7,938 nt of DNA from positions 1 to 7,938 of the forward strand of contig DYPB01000091.1 of assembly GCA_020720185.1 (NCBI GenBank), given 5' to 3'. The translations under genes were made by a program, and so were the position numbers. Shown piece after piece: positions 1-7,781 of the stretch. The DNA is from Flavobacterium psychrophilum. Its GTDB lineage: Bacteria; Bacteroidota; Bacteroidia; Flavobacteriales; Flavobacteriaceae. Below the pieces are notes generated by a model that was not told the origin of the DNA, did not search any database, and was given only the letters and a program-made list of their open reading frames with translations. Numbering within the stretch: the stretch's first letter is position 1; each line of letters begins with the position of its first letter.

Positions 1-157
1 TTGCTCAAAAATTAAATCAAATCCTTAAAAATTCCTGTTGCGAGTTTAGGGTTTAAACAAAAAATAATTTTATTTTATTTTTCACAATAAATTTTTTTCT
101 AAAAAAAATAAAAATCTATTGACGGTAATTTGATTAGGAACTATTTCTAATAAAAAT
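1..157. other. AT-rich leader region, possible tail of an upstream gene
   Basis: This stretch is very AT-rich with long A and T runs. One plus-strand frame is open from base 3 to a TAA at 54-56 and would encode a tail ending CCEFRV. That could be the C-terminus of a gene entering from the left, but 17 codons are too few to judge, and I recognise no family. Bases 57-157 show no ORF, RNA gene or repeat that I can support. Confidence 0.25.
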
Positions 158-193
158 AAGCATTAAAAAATGAGTGTTCAAGTTTTAATGCTT
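158..193 (-). terminator. Intrinsic terminator of the amino acid permease, probably bidirectional
   Basis: An 11-bp perfect stem is formed by 158-168 (AAGCATTAAAA) and 183-193 (TTTTAATGCTT). Inside it, 171-173 (TGA) can pair with 178-180 (TCA) around a 4-base loop after a small internal bulge. Read on the minus strand it lies about 18 bases beyond the permease stop and is followed by a T-rich run (157 leftward). On the plus strand it is also followed by T runs (192-207), so it could also stop transcription entering from the left. Confidence 0.75.
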
Positions 194-210
194 TTTAATT
201 TTTTTCTCTT

Positions 211-1686
211 TTATTTATTTGGATTGTTTAATTTACTTCTGTTTTTGCTATAAACAAAATAAATAACGACACCAATTGCCATCCAAACAAAAAGCCGCAG
301 CCAGTTGGTCCAACCCAATCCTACCATCATCAATACACAAGCGAGAACTCCTAAAATTGGAACTAACGGTACCCATGGTGTTCTAAATTCTCGTTTCAAA
401 TCTGGATCTGTTTTTCTTAAAACAATAACGGCAATACATACTAAAACAAATGCAAATAATGTTCCAATACTTGTCATATCACCCACAATATCACCCGGAA
501 CAAAGGCAGCAAACAAGCCGACAATAATAAAAATAACTATATTAGCTTTGTATGGAGTTTGAAATTTTGAATGTAAATCGCTAAAAAAACTAGGCAGTAA
601 ACCATCTTTTCCCATTGCATAAAAAACACGAGATTGTCCTAAAAGCATTACTAAAATTACTGAAGAAAAACCTGCTAAAATTGCTATTGTAACAAAATCA
701 GCCAACCATTTATATCCAATCATGTATTTTTGAATTGCAAATGCTACTGATGCCTCTCCGCCTTCGCCTCTAAAATCTTCTACGGTTGCAACACCCGTCA
801 AAACATGTCCAAAAAGTATGTATAATAAGGTACAAATTGCTAATGAACCTAAAATTCCAATTGGCATATTTCGTTTTGGATTTTTTGTTTCTTGTGCTGC
901 GGTACTCACAGCGTCAAAACCAATAAAAGCAAAGAAAACCGTTCCTGCAGCACCTACAATTCCCCAAAATCCTCCAAAACTATGATCAACTCCGTGCGAA
1001 TCAGTAAAAACCGATGCTTGTGGAATATAAGGTGTGTGATTTGCAGGATTGATAAAATTCCAGCCAATTACTATTATTAATATTACAATAACCACTTTTA
1101 CAATAACAATAATTCCGTTTACGAAAGCCGATTCTTGAATTCCTTTTATGAGTAATAAACTAATTAAGCCAACAATAAAAAGTGCTGGAAGATTGATAAT
1201 TCCAGAAACACCATCGGGTGAAGTTTGAAATGGCGAATGTGATAATTCATAAGGTATTGGACTCAAATGCAACACATTGACTAATAAATTATTCAAATAC
1301 TCGCTCCAAGCAATTCCAACCGTTGCTGCTCCTACGGCATATTCTAGAATTAAATCCCAACCAATTATCCAAGCCAAAAACTCGCCCATTGTGGCGTAAG
1401 TATAGGTATAAGCACTACCAGAAATTGGAATTGATGATGAAAGTTCGGCATAACACAAACCAGCCAAAGCACAACCAATTGCCGCTAATATAAATGCTAA
1501 AGTTACTGATGGACCAGCGTTTTGAGAGGCTGCCATTGCAGTTCTTACGAATAATCCAGCTCCAATAATAGCTCCAATTCCAAGTGCAACAAGCGACCAA
1601 GCTGTTAATGTTCTTTTTAATCCTTTTTCAGATTCCGATGCTTCTGCAAGCAATGTAGGAATTGATTTTTTTTTCCAAATTGACAT
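211..1686 (-). CDS. APC-superfamily amino acid permease (cationic amino acid transporter type)
   Basis: This is an inner-membrane secondary transporter of 491 residues that probably imports amino acids with a cation. The chain is strongly hydrophobic, with about 12 or more membrane segments after a short charged N-terminus. TM1 carries [12 protein letters not shown] (36-47), the broken-helix glycine motif that binds the substrate backbone in APC transporters. TM6 carries [16 protein letters not shown] followed by TKNPKRNMP (about 251-275), the family signature. MGKDGLLP (358-365) and [12 protein letters not shown] (435-446) are also typical of the CAT group (TC 2.A.3.3; B. subtilis YfnA and Geobacillus ApcT are relatives). 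Length is normal and the frame is intact. The exact substrate (arginine/lysine, branched-chain amino acids or alanine) cannot be read from sequence. The gene stands alone, diverging from recR, with its own candidate promoter and terminator. The ATG is chosen because it starts the conserved N-terminus and lies about 26 bases from the predicted transcription start. Confidence 0.93.
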   Translation of the reverse strand: MSIWKKKSIPTLLAEASESEKGLKRTLTAWSLVALGIGAIIGAGLFVRTAMAASQNAGPSVTLAFILAAIGCALAGLCYAELSSSIPISGSAYTYTYATMGEFLAWIIGWDLILEYAVGAATVGIAWSEYLNNLLVNVLHLSPIPYELSHSPFQTSPDGVSGIINLPALFIVGLISLLLIKGIQESAFVNGIIVIVKVVIVILIIVIGWNFINPANHTPYIPQASVFTDSHGVDHSFGGFWGIVGAAGTVFFAFIGFDAVSTAAQETKNPKRNMPIGILGSLAICTLLYILFGHVLTGVATVEDFRGEGGEASVAFAIQKYMIGYKWLADFVTIAILAGFSSVILVMLLGQSRVFYAMGKDGLLPSFFSDLHSKFQTPYKANIVIFIIVGLFAAFVPGDIVGDMTSIGTLFAFVLVCIAVIVLRKTDPDLKREFRTPWVPLVPILGVLACVLMMVGLGWTNWLRLFVWMAIGVVIYFVYSKNRSKLNNPNK

Positions 1687-1718
1687 AATATATTTTTTTA
1701 TTAGTTTAGTTAATGGCT

Positions 1719-1748
1719 CAAATGTATTGTTTTTTTTATCAAATCAAA
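1719..1748 (-). promoter_or_regulatory. Bacteroidota-type promoter for the permease
   Basis: On the minus strand, TACATTTG (1726 down to 1719) matches the TAnnTTTG -7 consensus exactly. A TTTG at 1748-1745 lies 18 bases upstream, close to the usual -33 spacing. Transcription would begin near 1712 and leave a 5' leader of about 25 bases. No Shine-Dalgarno sequence precedes the ATG; the leader is A/T-rich, as is usual for this phylum. Confidence 0.6.
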
Positions 1749-1807
1749 AAAAAAGTAAGATTTTTATTTTATTTGACAGAAAAAAAGCAACAATAAAATC
1801 TAATTAT

Positions 1808-1815
1808 TACCTTTG
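1808..1815 (+). promoter_or_regulatory. -7 promoter element of recR, abutting the start codon
   Basis: TACCTTTG matches the Bacteroidota -7 consensus TAnnTTTG and is followed by only TAAA before the ATG at 1820. Initiation 5-8 bases after the box would start the mRNA at or within a few bases of the ATG, giving a leaderless message. No TTTG stands at the expected -33 distance (around 1785-1789); the nearest (1772-1775) is 32 bases away, so the upstream element is weak or absent. Confidence 0.55.
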
Positions 1816-1819
1816 TAAA

Positions 1820-2434
1820 ATGGAATTTTCGTCAAAATTATTAGAGAATGCAGTTAATGAAATGACTCAATTACCCAGTATTGGTAAGCGAACAGCGTTG
1901 CGGTTAGTGCTGCATTTATTAAAACAACCTGCTGATAAAACATTGTTTCTAACAGATTCAATAATGAAAATGCGTAACAATATAAAGTTTTGTAAATCAT
2001 GCCATAATATTTCAGATGTCGAGATTTGTGAGATATGTTCAAATTTGAAGAGAAATCATCAAATAATTTGTATTGTTGAGGATATTCGAGATGTAATGGC
2101 AATTGAAGGTACAGGACAATTTAGGGGGATTTACCATGTTTTAGGAGGTAAAATTTCACCCATAGATGGTATAGGACCTAGTCAGTTAAATATCAGTTCG
2201 TTAGTTGAGAAAGTAAGATTAGGGGAGGTTTTAGAAATCATTTTCGCATTAAGTTCAACAATGGAAGGGGATACAACAAATTTTTATATTTATAAGCAGA
2301 TACAAGATTATAAGGTAATAACTACCTCAATTGCCCGAGGAATTTCGGTAGGAGATGAGTTAGAATACACCGATGAGGTTACGCTGGGACGAAGTATTAT
2401 ACAAAGAGTTCCTTTTGAAAACAGTTTAAAATAA
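1820..2434 (+). CDS. recR: Recombination mediator protein RecR
   Basis: RecR acts with RecO and RecF to load RecA on single-stranded DNA at gaps and stalled forks. The 204-residue product has all domains in family order. An N-terminal helix-hairpin-helix lies at about 8-30 ([12 protein letters not shown]). A C4 zinc finger is formed by C58, C61, C70 and C73 (CKSC and CEIC). The Toprim domain (about 81-178) contains VEDIRD and [10 protein letters not shown], and is followed by the conserved SPIDGIGP loop and VTLGRSI near the C-terminus. The open frame runs upstream to an ATG at 1727, but those 31 extra residues are low-complexity lysine/phenylalanine-rich sequence absent from RecR. They also cover the promoter region. 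The start at 1820 gives the normal family length of about 200. The gene is intact and monocistronic as far as the sequence shows. Confidence 0.96.
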   Translation: MEFSSKLLENAVNEMTQLPSIGKRTALRLVLHLLKQPADKTLFLTDSIMKMRNNIKFCKSCHNISDVEICEICSNLKRNHQIICIVEDIRDVMAIEGTGQFRGIYHVLGGKISPIDGIGPSQLNISSLVEKVRLGEVLEIIFALSSTMEGDTTNFYIYKQIQDYKVITTSIARGISVGDELEYTDEVTLGRSIIQRVPFENSLK

Positions 2435-2486
2435 ATTGTTCCTCTTAAATTCTAAAAAAACAATCAGTTAGTAGTGAATTATTATA

Positions 2487-2494
2487 TATATTTG
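2487..2494 (+). promoter_or_regulatory. Candidate -7 promoter element of the metalloprotease gene
   Basis: TATATTTG fits TAnnTTTG and lies 34 bases before the ATG, predicting a 5' leader of roughly 28 bases. The -33 region (about 2464-2471, CAGTTAG) is only a weak match. No Shine-Dalgarno motif precedes the start. I saw no convincing intrinsic terminator between recR and this point, so read-through from recR is also possible. Confidence 0.45.
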
Positions 2495-2528
2495 TTGCCA
2501 CTATTTTTTAATTAAAAACAAATTAATC

Positions 2529-5366
2529 ATGAAAAAAATTATTTTAAATTGTTTTACAATCTTGTTCATTGGATTATTATCTAATACCGCAATAGGTCAA
2601 GTAAACCAAACGAGACAAGCACAGATACCTGTACAACAACCTGGTCCTAGTGGATTTGTTAGATGTAGCACCCCAGAGAACGAGGCAGATTTACATAATT
2701 TATATCCAGACAGAGAAACCGAAGCTCAATTTGAAAAAATAATTACTGCAAAAATAGAGCAAATTAAAGCAGACCGAGCAGCAGGAAGAAACATTCAAAC
2801 AGTTTATAATATTCCAGTTGTAGTACATGTTATTCATAATGGAGATGCAGTAGGCGTAGGAGAAAATATTACCAATGCTCAAGTTTTATCGCAAATTGCA
2901 GTATTAAACCAAGATTACCGTAGAATGGTTCCTACACCAGGTGGAGCAAATTCAACAGGATTAGCAGTAGATTGTGAAATTAATTTTTGTATGGCACAAA
3001 CCAGCCCAACAGGAACATTAACAAACGGTATTAATAGACTGAACATTGCCCCAACAACTAACTCTGTAGCAAATACAGGTAGTTTTGGTGGAGGTGCAGA
3101 CTGGGAAACCAGAGCAGATGTTGAAACAATGAAAACAACTACACAATGGGATCCTACAAATTATTTTAATTTTTGGGTTATCCGTGTAGGAGGAAATACC
3201 CTTCAAAATAGTGGAATTTCAGACTTATTAGGTTATGCACAATTTCCGACTTATTCAGGAATACCAGGTTTAACAGGAGGAGGAGCAAATACAGACGGAG
3301 TAGTTTGTCGTTTTGATGCTTTTGGAACATCTGATCTAAACGATGGAACTTTTAAATTATCAGCACCTTACGACAAAGGAAGAACAATGACCCATGAAGT
3401 AGGACACTTTTTAGGATTGCGTCATATTTGGGGAGATTCATCAACCTGTCCTACAACAAATAACAATAACGATAAAGATTATTGTGCTGATACACCAGCC
3501 GCTGCTGCTCCAAACTATAATTGTGTGGTAATAAATACTTGTTCATCAACCCCAGGAAATGATATGGTTCAGAACTATATGGACTATACCGATGATACTT
3601 GTATGGATACATTTACACAAAATCAAAAAGATAGAATGCAAGCTGTTATGGCAAATGCAATAAGACGAAGCTCGCTAAACGCATCTACTGCTTGTCAAAC
3701 ACCATCTCCAACTATAAGATTTCAAGACCCAACAGGATCAATAAATGAAAACACAAATTGTAACTATACAGATGTAACTTTCCCTGTTTTGATAGGTAAA
3801 GCAGCAACCACAAATGCTACGGTTACTTTTAATGTAACAAGTGGAACGGCCACTCAAAATGTTGATTATATGATTGTAAACCCATCGGTAACATTTCTGG
3901 TTGGAACAACAACAACACAGTATTTAACCATAAGATTATATCACGATGGTTTGGTTGAAGGAAATGAAACTATAAATATAGGAATGACTTTAAATGCTAA
4001 TGGAGGAGATGCAACCCTAAACACCGCTGCAAGTTCAATTGAATTAACAATAGTTGATAACGATACAACTCCAATATCAACGCAACAAAACCCTATATTT
4101 ACAAAAACTTTTGACCCTTTTGTAGCCAGCGAAATAACAGTTACGGATCTAGATGGGGATACTTTTGATTGGAATGTAGCTTCATCGGCATCAGGTTCAA
4201 CAACAGCAACAATTGGATTCACCTCTAATTTTGCATATTCAAGATCATGGGATAGCACTGCAAATCCTACGGGTTTAACCCCAGATAATTTATTGACATT
4301 TACAACCCCTGTAACTATTCCGGCTGGTACAAACACATTAACCTACGGAATAGGAACTACACAAGGAGGGACTCAATATTATTTTGAACATTATGCTGTA
4401 TATTTAACCACATCAAATAGCCCTGCAACAATTATTACTGCAACTCCAGTTATAGAAGAAACATTGTCAGTAGGTGCGGCCAGAACAAACAAATCAGTTA
4501 ATGTTAGTGCCTATGGAGGTCAGACGGTTTATTTATCATTTAGACATTTTAATACTTTTGATATGAACTGGATTATGCTTGATGATGTTGTAATTAATAA
4601 TACTATTAATACAAGTATTCAAACTACAGAAAACGCAGCAACTTCACACCAAGTGTTAGTGCCAGGTTCAGGAGTTACTTATGCAAAAGATGCTACAACC
4701 TCAAAAATAATATTGAGTTTAACAAATAATAACAATGTGAATTATGGTTGTACTAATATGTATGTTTCAAGAGATCAAGTACTAGCAGGAGCTGCCGCAG
4801 TAAACTACGGAACAAACACAGCAAATGCTCAAAAAGTTATGGCAAAGGCATACACTATTACAACAGCAACCAATCAGCCAACAGGAAATGCAAGTTATAC
4901 TTTCTATTTTACAGAAGCTGAAATAACAGCTTGGGAAACCGCAACAGGAAATACAAGAAGTGCCTTGAAGGTTATAAAACAAGGAGCAACAGCAACCGCT
5001 GCAACAACTTTAGGTGCTTTTGGAACAGCAGGACCAACATTAACGGCTACTTTTACTGACGGTGCAAATGGAGTATATTATTTTGGAACAGAGGCAACAT
5101 TATCAAGCTCAAGCTTTGAATCCGCAAGTGATATTTTTGTATATCCAAATCCAACAAGAGCAAATATAAACATTACTATTCCAGCTCATTATGGATTGCC
5201 AGACAATATTCTTATTACAAACTATTTAGGTCAAACTATTTTTAATAAAGTTGTAAAATCTGAATCAGATTTAGTATTAAACACAACAGGATATAGTAAC
5301 GGAATATATCTAATTACAGTTGTAAAAGGAAATGAAAAGAAAACAATGCGTTTTGTAAAAGAATAA
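2529..5366 (+). CDS. Secreted M43-family zinc metalloprotease with T9SS type A sorting domain
   Basis: This 945-residue exported protease should be released or surface-bound through the type IX secretion system. A Sec signal peptide (1 to about 23: KK, hydrophobic core, ending AIGQ) precedes a propeptide. The catalytic domain (about 90-385) has HEVGHFLGLRH at 289-299, the HExxHxxGxxH zinc motif with ligands H289, H293 and H299 and general base E290. The Met-turn MDY (351-353) and cysteines at 307, 319, 332, 338 and 358 match the pappalysin/ulilysin (MEROPS M43) pattern. Next come a Calx-beta repeat (about 395-512, SGTAT, DY, LVEGNETINI), then a choice-of-anchor-J/cleaved-adhesin-like domain (about 520-690, LTPDNLL, SAYGGQTVYLSFRH, LDDVVI). 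A beta-rich region follows (about 700-857; unnamed, see findings). The type A sorting domain is 868-945 (VYPNPTRANINI, NGIYLITV, final MRFVKE). Likely role: degrading extracellular protein, with the beta modules aiding adhesion or substrate binding. The natural substrate is unknown. Confidence 0.93.
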   Translation: MKKIILNCFTILFIGLLSNTAIGQVNQTRQAQIPVQQPGPSGFVRCSTPENEADLHNLYPDRETEAQFEKIITAKIEQIKADRAAGRNIQTVYNIPVVVHVIHNGDAVGVGENITNAQVLSQIAVLNQDYRRMVPTPGGANSTGLAVDCEINFCMAQTSPTGTLTNGINRLNIAPTTNSVANTGSFGGGADWETRADVETMKTTTQWDPTNYFNFWVIRVGGNTLQNSGISDLLGYAQFPTYSGIPGLTGGGANTDGVVCRFDAFGTSDLNDGTFKLSAPYDKGRTMTHEVGHFLGLRHIWGDSSTCPTTNNNNDKDYCADTPAAAAPNYNCVVINTCSSTPGNDMVQNYMDYTDDTCMDTFTQNQKDRMQAVMANAIRRSSLNASTACQTPSPTIRFQDPTGSINENTNCNYTDVTFPVLIGKAATTNATVTFNVTSGTATQNVDYMIVNPSVTFLVGTTTTQYLTIRLYHDGLVEGNETINIGMTLNANGGDATLNTAASSIELTIVDNDTTPISTQQNPIFTKTFDPFVASEITVTDLDGDTFDWNVASSASGSTTATIGFTSNFAYSRSWDSTANPTGLTPDNLLTFTTPVTIPAGTNTLTYGIGTTQGGTQYYFEHYAVYLTTSNSPATIITATPVIEETLSVGAARTNKSVNVSAYGGQTVYLSFRHFNTFDMNWIMLDDVVINNTINTSIQTTENAATSHQVLVPGSGVTYAKDATTSKIILSLTNNNNVNYGCTNMYVSRDQVLAGAAAVNYGTNTANAQKVMAKAYTITTATNQPTGNASYTFYFTEAEITAWETATGNTRSALKVIKQGATATAATTLGAFGTAGPTLTATFTDGANGVYYFGTEATLSSSSFESASDIFVYPNPTRANINITIPAHYGLPDNILITNYLGQTIFNKVVKSESDLVLNTTGYSNGIYLITVVKGNEKKTMRFVKE

Positions 5367-5393
5367 CAAGACGAGATATTTTAAATCAAAAAA

Positions 5394-5428
5394 GCTGTCT
5401 GAAATTATTAAATTCAGACAGTCTTTTT
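5394..5428 (+). terminator. Intrinsic terminator of the metalloprotease gene
   Basis: CTGTCTGAA (5395-5403) pairs perfectly with TTCAGACAG (5413-5421). A G-U pair (5394/5422) extends the stem to 10 bp. The loop is 9 bases, and five T residues (5424-5428) follow directly. It begins 27 bases after the protease stop codon and ends about 30 bases before the next start. Confidence 0.85.
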
Positions 5429-5457
5429 GTTATAAACATATTAGTAAAGAAGAGTTA

Positions 5458-6468
5458 ATGCCTAAAAACGGTAAAAAATCATCAAATAAATTTTTGGAGA
5501 GCTATAAAATAAATTTTTTTTTAGCTCTTTTTACTTCGTTTATAATAATATCGTGTGCTAAAAAAGAAATCAAAATCCCTGTCAGTGTCGGAAATGTTAA
5601 TAGCGTTGCTGTTATTATCGACAATCAATTATGGGGTGGAGAAATAGGCGATAGCGTTAGAAATAAATTTGCAGCACCCCTTATCGGACTGCCACAAGAA
5701 GAACCAGTTTTTACAATCAATCAATATCCAGTAAAGCTTTTGGAAGGTTTTATAACCGATAGTCGGAATATAATTTTGATAAAAAAGGAAACCAAAAGTC
5801 GTTTTGAAATTATTGAAAATGAATATGCAAAACCCCAAATAGTTGTACATATATCAGGCAAAACGGTGCCAGAAATAATAGATACGATTGAGAATAATTA
5901 TACAACAATTATTGATAGAATAAAAGCTTCCGAAATTTTAGAAATTCAGAGAATTAACAGAAAAACTTTGCTGAAAACAAAAAAGATAAACGCTAAATTT
6001 AGAATAACCATCGACATTCCGAAAGCATACAGAATGGTAATGAGAAAACAAAAATTTATCTGGTTAAAGAAAGAAATTTCGAGCGGAAGTAACAGCATTT
6101 TGATATATCAAACCCCAATTATAACTATAAAAAATAAGAAAACGATGTTAAAAAACTTATTGAAGATTAGAGATTCTATCGGCAATTTATACATACACGG
6201 CTCTTTGTCAGACACAAGAATGATAGTGCAAAAAGAGACGCCATATAGCAAAGAAATATTTTTTAATAATAAAAAGACGATACAAACCAAAGGCAGTTGG
6301 GAAATGATAAATGATAATATGAGCGGTCCATACATTAACTACGCAATTTTTGATAAAAAACAAAACAGAATGATATTTTTAGACGGTTTTTGTTACGCTC
6401 CGTCAAAAACGAAAAGAGATTTAATGTTAGAACTCGAAGCAATAATAAAAACAGTTAAATTTCAATAA
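5458..6468 (+). CDS. DUF4837 family lipoprotein
   Basis: This is a predicted lipoprotein of 336 residues, function unknown. The N-terminus has a lysine-rich segment, a hydrophobic core (about 18-32) and a lipobox-like SC at 32-33, so C33 should be lipidated after signal peptidase II cleavage. The mature part matches my recollection of the Bacteroidota family DUF4837: a small residue-rich opening, then WGGEIGDSVRNKFAAPLIG (about 59-77), LPQEEPVF (78-85), RNIILIKKE, AKPQIVV and a FIWLKKE segment (about 206-212). The length is normal for the family. The n-region is rather long, but no other ATG is available before the hydrophobic core, so 5458 is kept. AAGAAG at 5447-5452 is a weak purine-rich element before the start. 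The gene lies just after a terminator and 3 bases before elaA, suggesting co-transcription. The tie to the envelope is inferred from the lipobox only. Confidence 0.82.
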   Translation: MPKNGKKSSNKFLESYKINFFLALFTSFIIISCAKKEIKIPVSVGNVNSVAVIIDNQLWGGEIGDSVRNKFAAPLIGLPQEEPVFTINQYPVKLLEGFITDSRNIILIKKETKSRFEIIENEYAKPQIVVHISGKTVPEIIDTIENNYTTIIDRIKASEILEIQRINRKTLLKTKKINAKFRITIDIPKAYRMVMRKQKFIWLKKEISSGSNSILIYQTPIITIKNKKTMLKNLLKIRDSIGNLYIHGSLSDTRMIVQKETPYSKEIFFNNKKTIQTKGSWEMINDNMSGPYINYAIFDKKQNRMIFLDGFCYAPSKTKRDLMLELEAIIKTVKFQ

Positions 6469-6471
6469 AAT

Positions 6472-6918
6472 ATGAAATTATCTTGGCATATAAAATCGTT
6501 TGACGAATTATCAAATATCGAATTATATCAAATATTACAACTACGAAGCGAAATATTTGTAGTAGAACAAAATTGCGTCTATCAAGATCTTGATTTTAAA
6601 GATGAAAAATCTTTGCATATTTTTGGAAAACTTAACAACAAAATAATTGCCTATTGCAGAGTTTTTAAACCAATTGATTATTTTGAACAAGCCGCAATAG
6701 GTAGAGTAGTGGTTAATGAAAATTATCGACAGAACAAATTTGGCAACGAGCTAATTATTCAGGCAATTGACGCTATTAAAACCCATTTTGGAGAAACTAA
6801 AATTACTATCTCAGCACAATTATATTTAAAAAAATTCTACGAAAGCCACGGTTTTATTACCACCAGCAAGGTTTATTTAGAAGACGATATTGAACATATT
6901 GAGATGAAACGCCCATAA
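6472..6918 (+). CDS. elaA: GNAT family N-acetyltransferase, ElaA type
   Basis: This is a cytoplasmic acetyl-CoA-dependent N-acetyltransferase of 148 residues, close to the roughly 150 of E. coli ElaA. ElaA-specific features are LRSEIFVVEQNCVYQDLD (24-41), AIGRVVV (75-81), the acetyl-CoA pyrophosphate loop RQNKFG (86-91; the first glycine of the general R/Q-x-x-G-x-G motif is K here, as in E. coli ElaA), and FYESHGF (122-128). It closes with YLEDDIEHIEM (135-145). The acceptor substrate of ElaA proteins is not established. The ATG is 3 bases after the DUF4837 stop and has no separate promoter or Shine-Dalgarno motif, so expression probably depends on the upstream gene and translational coupling. 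No strong terminator follows in the gap before the converging hydrolase. Confidence 0.92.
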   Translation: MKLSWHIKSFDELSNIELYQILQLRSEIFVVEQNCVYQDLDFKDEKSLHIFGKLNNKIIAYCRVFKPIDYFEQAAIGRVVVNENYRQNKFGNELIIQAIDAIKTHFGETKITISAQLYLKKFYESHGFITTSKVYLEDDIEHIEMKRP

Positions 6919-6949
6919 AAGAAACATTTCAATACACAGGAATATAATT

Positions 6950-7093
6950 ATGGGAGTTCCATCTTCCAATAAAAATCAAATATTATATACAGATGAAAAT
7001 TATGTAGATAAAACTAAACTATATTCAGAAATTGTAAGGTTTTTTCTAAAAATAAAGCAGGATTTTCGGCATGAAGCCAATGACCAGCATTAG
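6950..7093 (+). other. Unassigned 47-codon ORF in the convergent gap
   Basis: An ATG at 6950 opens a frame of 47 codons ending in TAG at 7091-7093. The start (MGVPSSNKNQILYTDENYVD) has a protein-like composition, and AGGA lies about 9 bases before the ATG. From 7014 on it runs antisense to the last codons of the hydrolase, where its sequence is presumably dictated by that gene. It could be a real small protein, the remnant of a larger gene, or chance. I do not recognise a family. Confidence 0.2.
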
Positions 7094-7781
7094 GAATTGT
7101 ATCAAAAATTGCGGACGGAAAATGATTTTTTATATCCTCAAAATCAGTATCTAAAATATAATTTGAATGCCCACCACGAATAAAAAACACGGATTTTTTA
7201 TATACAAAACCGTCTGAAAGTGCTTTTCCAACCTCCTCGATATTAGTCGTTAGCACTTTTAAATTAAAGCGAAAGTCTAATTGTTCTGGAGTTTTCCAGT
7301 ATAAATTTTTTAACAAAAATTGCCGAGTTCCAAAATCTGAAATATAAGCACTTAAAACCTCCTCAACAGCAATCCTGCTTGGTTTTTTACTAAAATCTAC
7401 AGCGTTTAATCCAGCTAAAATTTGTTGATGATGTTGCGGATAAAATTTAGTGCCAATATCTGCAACTATCAGTTTATCAATAATTTCTGGATGTAAAACT
7501 GCAAACAACATAGCAATTTTTCCACCCATAGAATGTCCGATGAGGTTTAATTTTTTGAGATTTTTTAATTGACAATATGCAAAAACATCATCAACCATTA
7601 TTTCATAATTAAAAACTTCTGAATGAAAACTACGACCATGGTTTCGCAAATCAATTGAATGAACCTCAAACCCGTTTACAACATATTGATTTGCAAGGGT
7701 TTTCCAATTATCAGCCATCCCTAAAAAACCATGTAAAATCAACAATGGTATACCTTCTCCTTCAATTTTTGAGTATAACAT
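7014..7781 (-). CDS. Alpha/beta fold hydrolase, YbfF-like esterase
   Basis: This is a cytoplasmic serine hydrolase of 255 residues, matching the length of E. coli YbfF (about 254). It probably cleaves short-chain acyl esters or thioesters; the natural substrate is unknown. The oxyanion-hole motif HGFLGMADNW is at 17-26 and DLRNHGRS at 44-51. The nucleophile elbow GHSMGG (82-87) has S84 as nucleophile. VADIG (107-111) holds the likely acid D108, and NAGHWLHAENP (231-241) holds the catalytic H234. IRGGHSNYI (201-209) is the usual strand before the histidine. The open frame extends upstream to a TTG at 7832, adding 17 residues rich in lysine and isoleucine. I reject that start because the ATG at 7781 gives the family length and begins directly at the first beta strand. 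The gene converges on elaA and is separated from it by 95 bases. Confidence 0.92.
   Translation of the reverse strand: MLYSKIEGEGIPLLILHGFLGMADNWKTLANQYVVNGFEVHSIDLRNHGRSFHSEVFNYEIMVDDVFAYCQLKNLKKLNLIGHSMGGKIAMLFAVLHPEIIDKLIVADIGTKFYPQHHQQILAGLNAVDFSKKPSRIAVEEVLSAYISDFGTRQFLLKNLYWKTPEQLDFRFNLKVLTTNIEEVGKALSDGFVYKKSVFFIRGGHSNYILDTDFEDIKNHFPSAIFDTIPNAGHWLHAENPALFLEKTLQFLNIV

Noticed and set aside
305..562. 85-codon plus-strand ORF inside the permease
   Set aside because: It is antisense to conserved permease membrane segments, threonine/isoleucine-rich, with no family resemblance and no promoter.
1727..1819. N-terminal extension of recR from an upstream ATG
   Set aside because: The 31 residues are lysine/phenylalanine-rich low-complexity sequence unlike RecR, overlap the promoter region, and make the protein longer than the family norm.
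2435..2464. Possible terminator after recR (ATTGTT ... AACAAT)
   Set aside because: The stem is only 6 bp of mostly A-T pairs with an 18-base loop and no T-run, so it is not a credible intrinsic terminator.
3941..4336. 131-codon minus-strand ORF inside the metalloprotease
   Set aside because: It is antisense to the Calx-beta and adhesin-like region, shows no recognisable domain, and is explained by the codon pattern of the real gene. Other internal ORFs on both strands were rejected for the same reason.
6951..6977. Weak hairpin TGGGA ... TTCCA between elaA and the hydrolase
   Set aside because: The 5-bp stem includes a G-U pair and lacks a T-run in either direction, so it is too weak to call a terminator.
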